Positions 53,904 through 64,000 of a stretch of 64,000 nt of DNA are shown piece by piece. The stretch's first letter is position 1. Every line of letters begins with the position of its first letter. The stretch comes from Vicia villosa (taxonomy: Eukaryota > Streptophyta > Magnoliopsida > Fabales > Fabaceae). The stretch lies in contig NC_081183.1 in the NCBI RefSeq assembly GCF_029867415.1, forward strand, positions 189,922,061 to 189,986,060, written 5' to 3'. Made by a program: the position numbers and the translations under genes. A model generated the notes under the pieces. It was not told where the DNA came from. It made no database searches and worked only from the letters and a program-made list of their open reading frames with translations.

Positions 53904-55129
53904 ATTCAACTCATATATAAAAAAATAAAAGTTAGTTTGTCTATTGTTTTTCCTTATCTATAAAATTAATGATAGAAAGTTTATATCTCAATAAATACAT
54001 AAATATAGTTTTGAGACGATTAAGAGTCCAATAAGTAAAAGACTATTTGCAATTTTTAAGAAATGAGCTTAAGATGAATTAAGGTCCAAAAACTATTTGT
54101 CACGCATATTATTATATATCTACATACATAAGATTTAAAAGGCACATACATTTTTCATACTTCATTTTATTCTTTTTTGGATTCAATTATTGATTTGGGC
54201 GTTGAATTGTTAAACTTGCAGATTCACTCCCGTATAATCGCTTGAGCGACTTGCGCCACCATGTCAGGAGTCCACCACCTTTATTCATTCACAACTCTCA
54301 TTCCACAACGAGACAATGTGTGGTATGTGGGATTCGACATATGATTCATGCAAAATTTCACAATCACATCTCATCTAATAAAAAATTAAATCAATGAAGC
54401 AATACCCTAAGACGGAAAAGCTAACTTCTGATTTCGTTCTCAAGAATTCGTACAAATCACATGAGATAGTATTGTCTCCAATCTCTTTTGTCGACAAAGA
54501 TTAGAGAATAACCTATGTTGCATAACTTTTCTTTATTGATGATGTATAACGAGAAATAGAGAAGCAGCAAATAGAGATTAAAGGTTGTGAAATCATGAAA
54601 AGATAAACAAGATCCCCGATGCAAAGTTATGTACAGTCGCAACCACCGCCGCAGGGAATCATAAGGCCTAGACCCTCAAATTCCTAGCAAAGGTCCCGAT
54701 GATTCGAAGTACTTTAGAGCCTTCATAGAGTTGGGGTTGCAAATGCACGGTTCGAGAACAAACGAGAACCATAACTTATTAATACCCACCAATTCCTCAA
54801 CTCATTCACGCGGGTTCATAGGTCTCTCATGGTCGGTCATAGAAAAAAGGATAGAAGATCAACTATAGGAAAGAACTTCTTCAGTAAAAAAAAGAAGAGT
54901 TAATTTCCATTAACTAGCCTCATATAGACAATGAGACATGGATCTTAACGGCCCATCAATTAGTCTTAAGAACATTGAGACTATAAGATCATATATAAAC
55001 TAACAACTTTGGTAAGAACAAGACAAATACTTTTCAATACAATATATATTTAAACAGATATTTGCGACTTTGATTGGCTTATCACCGATAGAGACACATA
55101 GCTATCAATTAGGATACCAAACGCTACGG
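53904..55129. other. Intergenic sequence, nothing identified
   Basis: Mixed AT-rich DNA with a moderately GC-rich patch at 54600-54860. The frame at 54457-54642 is short and shows no domain. Confidence 0.5.
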
Positions 55130-55139
55130 TGCTAAAGTA

Positions 55140-55897
55140 GTGTTTTAAAAACCGGATCGGACCAGCCGGTCGGACCGGTCGAACTGGGAATTGGTCAGGT
55201 AACCGGTCTGGTTCAATAGCTGGATCGGGAATGTCATTGAACCGGTGTGAATCGGTCAAAACCGGTTTAAACCGCTAAAACCGGGAAAACCAACGGTTTA
55301 AATGCATTTTTTAATTTTTTGAATTTTAAAAAATTAAAGCAACGTCGTTTTGACTACTTTAATTAAAAATTAAAATAAAAAATAAAATAAAATAATAAAA
55401 AAATTGTTGCAGATGCGGTTGATTTTGTTAACGATAATTTTGATATTGAAGAAGGAGATCCCAACATTGAAACAATTTTTCTTTTATTGAAATTAAATTT
55501 AGTAGACAATGGAATTATTTTGTTATAAATTATTCAATTAGATTATGTTGCGATTAAACTTTTGCTTGCAATTATATTTTATAACTATGTACTATTTTAT
55601 TGTGTGTGATACCTATGTGTAAAATTTGAATTTAAATTATGAACTTGTGAATTTTTTTATAATACGATATTTTCAAAAAATTTAAGTGCTAGTTATATTT
55701 TGTAGAGACTGAACCATTCGGTTCGACAGATTTTATACCTATATAATTTTCTTATAACGACCGATCTATTTAACCGAGTTATCTAGTTTAATCCGGTTTA
55801 GTCATGCGGTTCGACTAGTGATCCAGTGGCTCGACCAATAAACCAGTGACCCAGTACCCTCACCGGTTTAATGTCCGGTTCGATTTTTAAAACATTG
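55140..55897. mobile_element. 758-bp element with 10-bp target duplication
   Basis: Direct repeats tgctaaagta (55130-55139, 55898-55907) flank ends GTGTTTTAAAAACCGG and CGATTTTTAAAACATTG, which are approximate inverted repeats. The terminal 120-150 bp on each side are rich in CCGGT, CGGTC and GGTTCGA blocks; the centre is AT-rich and non-coding. A 9-11-bp target duplication suggests a Mutator-type non-autonomous element. Confidence 0.75.
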
Positions 55898-55907
55898 TGC
55901 TAAAGTA

Positions 55908-56164
55908 TGGAAATGAAAGTCAAACTTAAAAAGGGTTAGAAAATTGTGTTTGGATGATAACTATGCGATACATTTTTTATTTAGGGACTAAAAAGAGATT
56001 GTTTTTATAGTTAAATCTTATTTTTAATTTTTATTTCTTTTTAAATATCAATAATTTTATTTGTTATTTTGTTTTAATTAAATTTTTTGTTTCATGTAAT
56101 CTTTACTATTGGAACACTAAACCTCAATTGTAACCAATTTTGAAGTTAATATATCATTACATAT
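55908..56164. other. Short spacer, nothing identified
   Basis: AT-rich; ends with the catat that was duplicated by the next element. Confidence 0.5.
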
Positions 56165-57302
56165 TGTTAGAACAAGATTTGTTCTGATCAATATTTTATG
56201 TTTTGATGATAACATTATATATGAATTTTGTATAAGACAATGTGGTACTCTAGTCCTTTGCATTTTCCATTTCAGAAAATACATAAAGAGTATGCATAAA
56301 TCAGCACTCAGAAGCACTGACTCAGAAGGTTCTGGATGGCTACATCAGAACATGCTCTGGAAAGACATCAGAAGATGGTCAAGCATAATCAGAACATGAA
56401 CTATGAAGCATCAGAAGAACATGAAGTCAGAAGTAGAAGCACTGAAGTTCTGAATGGTATCACGCTCAAGCTCTTCAAAGTCAGAAGACAAGAAGATGCT
56501 CTGCACCAAGTTGTTGACTCTGAAATTAAAATGTTGTTATCTACAAATCTGAGTCCAGAAGCAAGTACAAGATGACAGACTATTAAGTCTAATCTCTTAC
56601 TGACAAAAGGAACGTTAGAAGCTACAAAAGGCAAAGTCAGTAAAAGCAGCAAAAGCATGGCTCGAGGTAGTTGACAAAAGTGTGAAACATTAAATGCAGT
56701 GTTGTACTATTCACACAAAGCATTAAATGCAACCCAACGGTCATCTTCTCTCAACGCCTATATATAAAAGTTCTTATCAAAAGCAGCATAGAGAACACTT
56801 GTGAAAAATACTGAAACGCTGTCAAATTCAAAGCTCACGAACTTCATCTTCAACCTCACAAACTCTTGTAATATTTAGTGAGTGTTAAGCTTAGAACTTA
56901 AGAGAAATATCACTGTTGTGATTATAGCTTTATAAGAAGCAATCTTACTCTTGTAAACATTATTTTATATTGTTTGTAAAAGGTTCCTAGAGTGATCAAG
57001 TTGTGATCAGTAGACTCTAGAAGACTTAGAAGTTTTCTAAGTGGTGAATTCCTAGAGTGATCAAGTTGTGATCTGTATACTCTAGAAGACTTAGAAGTTT
57101 TCTAAGTGGATAACCATTGTAATCGGTTGGATTAGTGGATTAAATCCTCAGTTGAGATAAATCACTCTAAGGGGGTGGACTGGAGTAGTTTCGTTAACAA
57201 CGAATCAGGATAAAAATAATTGTGTTCATTGTTTTTATCTTACAAGTTTTTAAAGTCACACTTATTCAAACTCCCCCTTTCTAAGTGTTTTTCCATCCTT
57301 CA
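56165..57302 (+). mobile_element. Solo LTR of a Ty1/copia element
   Basis: 1138 bp beginning TGTTAGAACAAG and ending CATCCTTCA, flanked by the 5-bp target duplication catat (56160-56164, 57303-57307). There is no internal region, so it is the product of recombination between two LTRs. A TATA box (TATATATAAA) is at 56759-56768. A TCAGAAG-type motif is repeated at 56308-56487. A tandem block (cctagagtgatcaagttgtgatc...) occurs twice at about 56987-57110. Orientation is inferred from the TATA box. Confidence 0.88.
56308..56487 (+). repeat. TCAGAA motif array in the solo LTR
   Basis: TCAGAA starts at 56308, 56322, 56345, 56368, 56389, 56411, 56427 and 56481; the middle intervals are 23, 23, 21 and 22 bp. 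Five of the eight sites read TCAGAAG, and two more begin TCAGAAC. A 79-aa frame across it (56336-56575) is a by-product of the array. Confidence 0.8.
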
Positions 57303-57544
57303 CATATTGATAAAAAAATCTACCAATGTCAATATAAAGTTCTCTTTTGATAAATAATTTGTAAGTATTTCTATAAATGCTTCTGAATTATTAAATTATG
57401 TCATTGAGATCTGTCATAACTAGCTCCAAAATTTAAATCACCCGAACTTTATGTAATAATAAAAAATTCTTGCAAAGAGTGATACAATTAATTATTTGAA
57501 TCAGTTAAGTCCGACATTAAATTTTAAAAATAAAACATTTTTAT

Positions 57545-58044
57545 TTAGAGACAGTTTAGATAATTTAAAATTAATAGAATGGAGTGGAACAGAATGAAAT
57601 AGAATTGAGCGGAATAGAATGAAACATAAACTTCATTCTATTGTTTGAATATTTTATGACGGAGTGGGACTAATATTTCATTCCACTGTTTGGAAATAGG
57701 ATGGAGTAGAAATCTCATTCAATTGTTTAGAAATTGGATGGAGCGGAAAGCATTATATTATTTTTATTTCATTATTACCTTTTATTTCACAAAAATTAAT
57801 ATAATTAATGTAAAATTTTGAAGGACGAAATTAAAATTGTGTTATTAATTTATTTCATTTCATTGAATACACTCCAATTTAAGTGAAATAAAAAAATGAA
57901 CTAAACTAGTGGTATTGGATGAAATGAGTTTCATCACATTCCACTCTATTTCATTCATTTTTTATAAAACCAAACAATGAAACATAACATGATTATGATT
58001 CCGCTTCATTCCATTTTATCCATTTCCATCCAAACACACTCTTA
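57545..58044. mobile_element. MITE-like repeat rich in GGAATGGA/TTCCATTCC
   Basis: Loose inverted termini (TTAGAGACAGTTTAG and CCAAACACACTCTTAA) and many internal ATTCCA/TGGAAT blocks. The ends are imperfect, so boundaries are approximate. Confidence 0.45.
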
Positions 58045-59350
58045 AGAACCCTTAAGAACAAGTTAATCAATCATACTAATAGACATTGAGAGTAGGCATG
58101 ACAACAAAACCCGTACCCGCGGGTATACATTCGAACATATCCCGAAGTTGACAAAAAAATCCACTTTGACTGGGTTTGAATTCAGGTATGGGTTTTCCCT
58201 GATTACAAAATATGAGAACGAGTCGGATAATGGGGACACTAGTACCCATCCTCGAACCTGCCCTGTTTATTTCGTTATGTATATTATTATTTATTTTTGA
58301 TAATTTAGAATATTAAATATGTGGCCAATCTTTTGATATTTTGATTTCTATTTATTATTTAAAATATTTAAAATGTATATAATTTTTTTTAAAATTTTTT
58401 TATTTTTTATTTATAATATAATTTGATTTTGGAAAAAATAAAATTTTTTATTTAAAAAATTGATTTTACTAAATCGATGGTGGCGAGGCGGAGATTATCG
58501 AGATTTTAATAAATTTTTGGTCAAATTTAAATTTTAATTCTCAATCTCCGTTTGAGTTTGGAGCGGGAAACAAAAATTATTTGAGAATTTAGATTTAAAT
58601 TTTAGAAAAGGTAATAACCGTCTCCAACCCGCCGTAATTTTCTCTAATTGGGAGCTAGAGCATATACATTTCAAATTATTTTTGATTTGGACAGCAAAAC
58701 ATGTAGTTATGACGTTTGGATTAGATCATTGTAATGATCAAATTTGGTTACTTTTTTCTTTGATAGAACCTGAGTTGCTTCCTAACATTGTCGCTAAGAT
58801 AGTTATTATTAGGCATCAAATTAAATTATCCACATGTAAATAACTAGTACTAGTATGATATTGTCAAAAATATAAAATAGAATAATAATCAATGACTTTT
58901 TGGCAAGAAAATGTACAATTTCAATTTGTATGGCATTTTAAGTCAAATTTATACGCTGGTTGAAATGGTAAAGGATCCGAAATTGAACTTTGATATTTTA
59001 AATGGATGCTAGTTTGATTTACTTGAAATTAAAACTGCAAATCTCTATCTACAAAAATAAAATAAAATATGTAACTAAAAATATAGGTATATCTCTTAAT
59101 GTCCACTGCATCATTCAAATTTAGTAGCATATTTCGTATTACTGTAAGTGAATTGGTAAGAATTGTAGGTATTGCCAAATAAATATGTAATTTATTTTAG
59201 TATAGTTCAACAATAATAAATATTTTATTAAATTTTATTGGTGACTTCTAAAGTGAGACTCAATTAAGTCTTTTACCTGGTTCCACTTAAATAGACAGTT
59301 GGATTAAACAAATATACATAATCTAAATATTTCTTACGAAATACACGATT
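58045..59350. other. AT-rich intergenic DNA with a degraded repeat
   Basis: 58095-58270 (acaacaaaacccgtacccgcgggta) looks like a degraded common plant repeat containing GGGTACCCGCGGGTA-type sequence. Nothing else is recognised. Confidence 0.45.
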
Positions 59351-60534
59351 TACCTGCGGAATTTCCTGCGGAACATTTTCCGCAGTAATGCCTGCGGACT
59401 TTCCTGGGAAAAAGTTAAAGGAAATATATTTTCCGGCGGATCAAGATTTTGCAGAAAATTCCGCAGGCATACCTGCGGATTTTGCTGCAGAAAATATATT
59501 TTGAATAAAAAACCAACCAAAATTACAGATTCCGCAGGTAATATCGCAGGAAAACTTTCTGCGGATTTTGCTGCGGAATTTCTTTTTTATTAAAACAAAA
59601 CTACATTACATAATCCGCAGGTAATTCCGCAGGAAACTTTTCTGCGGATTTTGCTGCGGATTTTTTTGGTATTATATTTTTTATTTTTTTAATTTAAAAA
59701 TAATGTAAAATATTTTTCTTTTAAAATAAAATGTTATTTTTTGCAAAAAAAATAAATTTTTTAAAAAAAATAATTTTTTTAAAAAAAATAATAGTGGTTT
59801 TTTTAAATTTAATAAAAACTTTTTTTTTTAAATTTAATCTAATTCTTCAATTTGTATTTTAATAAATGGTATGATGATTTTGAAAAATAAAATTAAAAAA
59901 TGTATAGAAAAATTGGAAACAAAAATCTAATAAAATTTCTAGAACAGGAATCAAACCTAATATCTAACTTATATTGGACCAATTAATCAACCACTAAGAA
60001 AATACCTTAATGAAACAATTATTAAATATAATTTATTAATTTCTCTTTTAATATCAGATTATCTTTTAACATATTTTAAAATTATTTCCAAATTTTAAAT
60101 TTATATATAATTTTTTTTCTTTTAATATTATTACACTCCAATAGATTTCTTCTTTTGTTTCATTTTCATCTTATATTGGTATTTAACACCTTAATTTATT
60201 AAAAAAAATTAACAATAAATTTATAAAATTTACAAAGATTGTAAAAAATAACTAAAATGTTTTATAATCCTACTCAAACAAATATTTAAAATTAAGACAC
60301 ATAAACAAAATAAACTACTTCTAATGAATATTTAGAATGATATTTATTTATTTAATTAATAATTAGTTAATATTAAATATTATATTAATAGAAATATAGT
60401 TTTTGTATAGATGGTTTTTTTCCACTTAGTTTGACACGTAGGTCTAAGAAAGAATGAGAAAATATTTCTTCTCATTTTTCTACTAAACTTGAGTAAAACA
60501 AAAAAAAATAGAAACGCTTAATACCCTTCTCTCC

Positions 60535-60690
60535 ATTCGAAACCCTAAGTCGCCGCCACCATCTCCGATTGAAAAATAAGTTTCATATTCTTGCTCCGAT
60601 CGGTTTCAAGCACTTCTTCATGCGAGCGTACTCTAGAGTTGATCAGATCGTCGCCGGTGCACTTTCGTCTCCTCCGGCGTGATAGTAAGT
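60535..60690 (+). other. Captured leader/exon-like segment
   Basis: A GC-richer patch inside the CACTA-like element beginning aaaccctaagtcgccgcc, a typical plant 5' leader, and ending at a consensus donor (gata/GTAAGT at about 60685). It could be the first exon of a captured gene. No protein was recognised. Confidence 0.4.
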
Positions 60691-61780
60691 TTTCAACAAC
60701 CATACTTCAATTCTCTCTTCATACTGCCTCGGAATCGCTCAGGCAACTGTAAACTTCATCCGTTCCGTGAGTATTCTATTTCCTTAGAATTCTTGTCTGT
60801 TGTGTTGAAATCCCTAATTTCCATTAAGCCTCAATTTCAATTTTGACAGCTATTTTGGAAAATTTATGTTACAAATAATGGCTCTGATTTTGATTCAGAA
60901 TGAAAACTTGTTTGAGTTAGTTTACTCTGGTTTTGGCTCTGTTTTTCACTATCTGACTTCTTTATAATTTCAAGTGAAAACAACTTTATAAGGAATCCTG
61001 AATTTTTGTGATATATGCACAAGTGTCTGCAATATATAAGGAATCTTGAATTTTGTTCTTAATCCTGAATTGTTGTGCTGCAAAGAGTTTATTATTGAGT
61101 TAAAAATCTATGATCTATGCACTTCAGCACACAACTGGTTCACACATAAGAGTTCATGTTAAGGATTTGCCATTACTCACGTTTTAGAAAAAGGTTAAAT
61201 GTTGATTTTACCTTGATTTCAGCCTTTTACATGATGCATCACACTGAACTCAACACCTGAGAGCCAAAGTTAAGACACTTTACAATACCTGCATAAAGAG
61301 GAACTTAGGATCACTTTTTATTCTTCATAGAATCAATATAGTTTAGTGTAAGGCAGTGAAAATAGTTGCTACAATGCACCCTCGAGTCTTAGCCTTTACA
61401 TTTGGTTAGATGTATTGCTTGCTATCATATATTATTGATTTGGTTCATGTACTTGTTTGTAAATATTATAGTCCAATTTCCTTTTTATAATGGCTAAATT
61501 TCTATGCCTTTGATTTTTTATGTTGCAGGGTAGTTTGTTTGTGACATTCTGTTCCTAGGATTAGGTTTCTGCTAGAATTTCAGGTCAGTTTTGGCTACCA
61601 ACTGAGATCAGTTTATTGGAAGGTATATTTTCAAGTTACAAATTGTTGTAGCGTGAAATATTGCATAAATTGATTCGAGAAGTGATGTTGTTGGTTAAAT
61701 AGTTGCTCCACTTTACTGGCAGTTATATTTAATCTTCAGTTACTTGTTTGAAACATTGTTTTTTTTTTTTTGCTGTTTAG

Positions 61781-61831
61781 GTTCTGAAATGTAAGTATGT
61801 TGTTCGAGGAGAGATTGTTACACTTGCTCAG
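61781..61831 (+). pseudogene. Captured exon resembling alanine aminotransferase
   Basis: 51 bp flanked by a strong acceptor (a 13-T run, then GCTGTTTAG) and a GTACTG donor. It reads 17 codons without a stop: VLKCKYVVRGEIVTLAQ. Plant alanine aminotransferases have a near-identical segment close to the N-terminus of the mature enzyme. Neighbouring exons of that enzyme were not found, so this is a fragment inside the CACTA-like element, not a working gene. The identification rests on recognising this short motif. Confidence 0.65.
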
Positions 61832-63501
61832 GTACTGTGATTTTCATTTATATTGTGTTACACAATTAGCACACTTCTAGAACTTACAAACTACTTTAAC
61901 TATTCATACTCTGTCATGGATTCAGGAGATGTCAAAGGCATTTACCAGAAATTGTGTTCTCTCTTTCAGCCAAGGTTAGTAATAAGTATGACCCACTTAC
62001 ACCTAACAACTAGGTTGGTTATTCCTTGTTTTATTAATACATACGTATCTAAACCAATCAAATGCAGCTGTAGCTTACATAATTTAACATGAGATTTGGA
62101 ATGTTTAAATTACAAAAATTAACCTTTGCGTGATTTGCTGAGGGAAAATGGATCCATGTGGTCAATGTTTTGATGCATTTACTCCTTCAATGTATTGAGT
62201 ATACAAATTGGTTCAGCTCATACCCCATATTTTGGTGCCGCATACTAATGAAGTTAGGGGAGAGTTTATGGGTTATACGTAACTATCTAAGGATTCAACT
62301 TGGTTGTCTTGTAGAAGTTAGAACTTTCTTCCAACTAACACGTGTTCCAAAACAAAGTGGTAGCTGCATGGATTAGAGATACTATATCACTCTTGATTAC
62401 TTTTAACTTAAAGCATACAATAGAAAACAACTTGCCTAAAAGTTTATTCAAAGTCTAAACGAATTGATTAGGACGACAAAACATTTTTAGTAAGAAAAGT
62501 CAAAAACCATTTCCTATTTATCACTATTTGAATGATTATTTTATACATAAAAATAATGCAATATGTAATCCATATGGGGTTGGTTTTCTCATGATGTGCA
62601 CCTTCTGTCAATTGTGGATTGTTAAAATTCCTCTATCCAAGAGTGCACTACAGTGTCTATTTAACAAAATTTTGTACTAATTAGTGTACTGCGAAACCAT
62701 AGCGGTTTGTCCAAATTCCTCTATACTATAGCGGTATAGCGCCGCCACACTGGATGTGTCCACAGTGCTATTAAATGACAATTGCCATAGGAAATTTATG
62801 AAGGGAAGCCCATCATGGCGGGCTGGCATCATCATAGACCGCAATGGCGTGTTTTTTAACTATAGCGGTTTGTTGTTGTTTGCAGTATAGTGCTCGGTTC
62901 AATGCTGAAGCAGTGAGAAACTTTTTATACTCTCAACAATGAAACTATAGCCCAAAAGAAATTCAACTGTATGTATGCAATTCTTTTTTTATTCACAACC
63001 TAAATAAATTATGGTTATACATGTTTTTGTGTCAAGTTGTTTGGTCTTTATTCAATGTGTATTGATATACTGAGTTGTTTTAGAGTTGGGTAAATGTGCT
63101 TTTGTTTTAGAGTTGGGTATATGCGCTGAGTGAAATTACTGTTGCTGATTTAGTGGGGTATGTTACAAGAAGCAACAAAGGAACAAAGAAATACTTATTC
63201 TATACTTATACTATAAGCTAGTATAGAGGAAATGTTTGAAGACTTGGCTTGAGTTACAATTCTCACAAGTATAGAGGAAATTTTTTTGTTCATTTGATGA
63301 ATACTAATGACACACTTTATTATCATTATTTATTATTATTTTTTCACTTTCTCATTCAATCCCAAAGGTAAACATTGTTATGAAATGAAATTAGCCTTCC
63401 ACTTGGTTTCAGATCTTGTCTTATATCCCCTACTCCCATCTCTATATTTTCTTAAAGTTTATAACTTTGTATTGTAGTTGTCAAATAGATTAAAATCAGT
63501 T
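61832..63501. other. Element interior, mostly intron-like sequence
   Basis: AT-rich, without a coding frame of note. A block at 62695-62885 contains repeated tatagcggt motifs in both orientations and may be a small nested insertion. A short exon-like stretch follows a TGCAG at about 62885 (frame AEAVRNFLYSQQ) but was not recognised. Confidence 0.4.
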
Positions 63502-63567
63502 GATTGCTGTCTTGGCAGGAACGGGAATGAAGAGGATGATTGCTGTCTTGGCAGGAATGAAGAGGAT
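63502..63567 (+). repeat. Two-copy tandem repeat over an exon-like segment
   Basis: gattgctgtcttggcaggaa followed by aatgaagaggat occurs at 63502-63537 (with an extra cggg region) and again at 63538-63567, so the putative acceptor TTGGCAG is itself duplicated. Confidence 0.75.
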
Positions 63568-64000
63568 GATTCCATTATGAAGATGAAGGTTGCCCAATTC
63601 TCATCTCATTAAACTTGAGTTCTATATACTCACTTAATTTGGAGTATGGAATTGGTGCTGAGATTGGTTACTTTGTTTTAAACTCACTCTTTTTTACTAT
63701 CTAATGTCCTGATGTTTATAATTTTGTAGCAATTTTTATAGTAACTTGTTTTATGAATTTGTCTTATATAAATTCAAATATTTTAAATTAAAATTATCTT
63801 TTTATATTCTGGTTTTTTTAATATATAATTTATAACGTTTCAAAAAATATTTAAATTTTTTTTTAATTTGGGACAGAAAGTACCTGCGGATCTTCCTGCG
63901 GAAAATATTACCCACGAAGGTTTTAGCTGTGGACAAAAAACCGGAAATTTAGCTCAATTCCGCAGGTAAATCCACAGGAAAACAGATTATTTCTAGTAGT

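Larger units (their letters stand above)
59355..64000. mobile_element. CACTA-like element with TGCGGA subterminal repeats and captured gene sequence (runs off window)
   Basis: 59355-59670 contains about 14 TGCGGA/TCCGCA motifs in both orientations, and 63880-64000 contains the same motifs and ends ...ATTTCTAGTAGT at the window edge, one base short of a CACTA terminus. The block GATTTACCTGCGGAATT near 59350 is matched in inverse at the far end. The left terminal CACTACTAGAAA is not found, so the left end is degraded or truncated. Between the ends the DNA is AT-rich with gene-like patches (leader-like sequence near 60535, a 51-bp alanine aminotransferase-like exon at 61781). No transposase was recognised, so it is probably non-autonomous. 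Confidence 0.65.

Noticed and set aside
54190..54280. A possible tRNA-like stretch (cgcttgagcgacttgcgccacc)
   Set aside because: No cloverleaf with an anticodon stem and T-loop could be drawn; only a short internal inverted repeat is present.
56336..56575. 79-aa frame in the solo LTR
   Set aside because: It is a translation of the TCAGAA array with no match to any known domain.

Overview
The window is repeat-dense nuclear DNA from a flowering plant, most likely a papilionoid legume. The evidence is the nested plant-lineage LTR retrotransposons, a solo LTR of a type I associate with temperate legumes, plant-specific transposase families, and one small plant-specific gene. Species cannot be named from the sequence. 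Only one ordinary host gene is convincing (51980-52498). Almost everything else is mobile DNA.

Layout. (1) 1-12189: a mosaic of old, broken elements: a hAT transposase pseudogene, a LINE reverse-transcriptase fragment, a MULE transposase pseudogene split by a CACTA-like element that carries a GRF zinc-finger gene, several MITEs and a decayed Ty1/copia element. (2) 12190-37596: one young Ty3/gypsy element of the Tat lineage (599-bp LTRs, target duplication attct). Two further young elements are nested in it. A 7.8-kb non-autonomous element with 2259-bp LTRs sits in its 5' LTR (TSD cgcgt). A 7.0-kb defective Ty1/copia element with 1540-bp LTRs sits in an intron of the Tat element's antisense gene (TSD ctcgc). 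Without these insertions the Tat element is about 10.55 kb. (3) 37602-51360: the tail of the first mosaic, a rearranged junction near 38216-38323, then a second near-identical copy of the whole mosaic. This is a roughly 13-kb tandem duplication. The second copy keeps the empty target site of the Tat insertion. (4) 51360-59350: the host gene, MITE-like elements, a 758-bp element with a 10-bp target duplication, and a solo copia LTR (TSD catat). (5) About 59355 to the window end: a large CACTA-like element with TGCGGA subterminal repeats. It contains gene-like sequence, including one exact-frame exon resembling alanine aminotransferase.

How it fits together. The tandem duplication is oldest; by eye the two copies differ at roughly the 1% level. 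The three nested LTR elements are much younger, with 1, 2 and no obvious LTR differences. The two innermost elements are coding-defective yet recently inserted, so they probably moved using proteins made elsewhere. The Tat element makes Gag-protease and Pol on the + strand. Pol has two RNase H domains but is broken by an in-frame TGA before the integrase tail. On the - strand it carries a separate gene with its own TATA box and three exons that join in frame to a predicted 633-aa protein.

The most unusual pattern is that the LTRs of three different retrotransposon families each carry an array of short motifs spaced about 18-23 bp. In two of them the motifs come in regular pairs. All coordinates, divergence counts and exon joins were worked out by reading, without alignment software.
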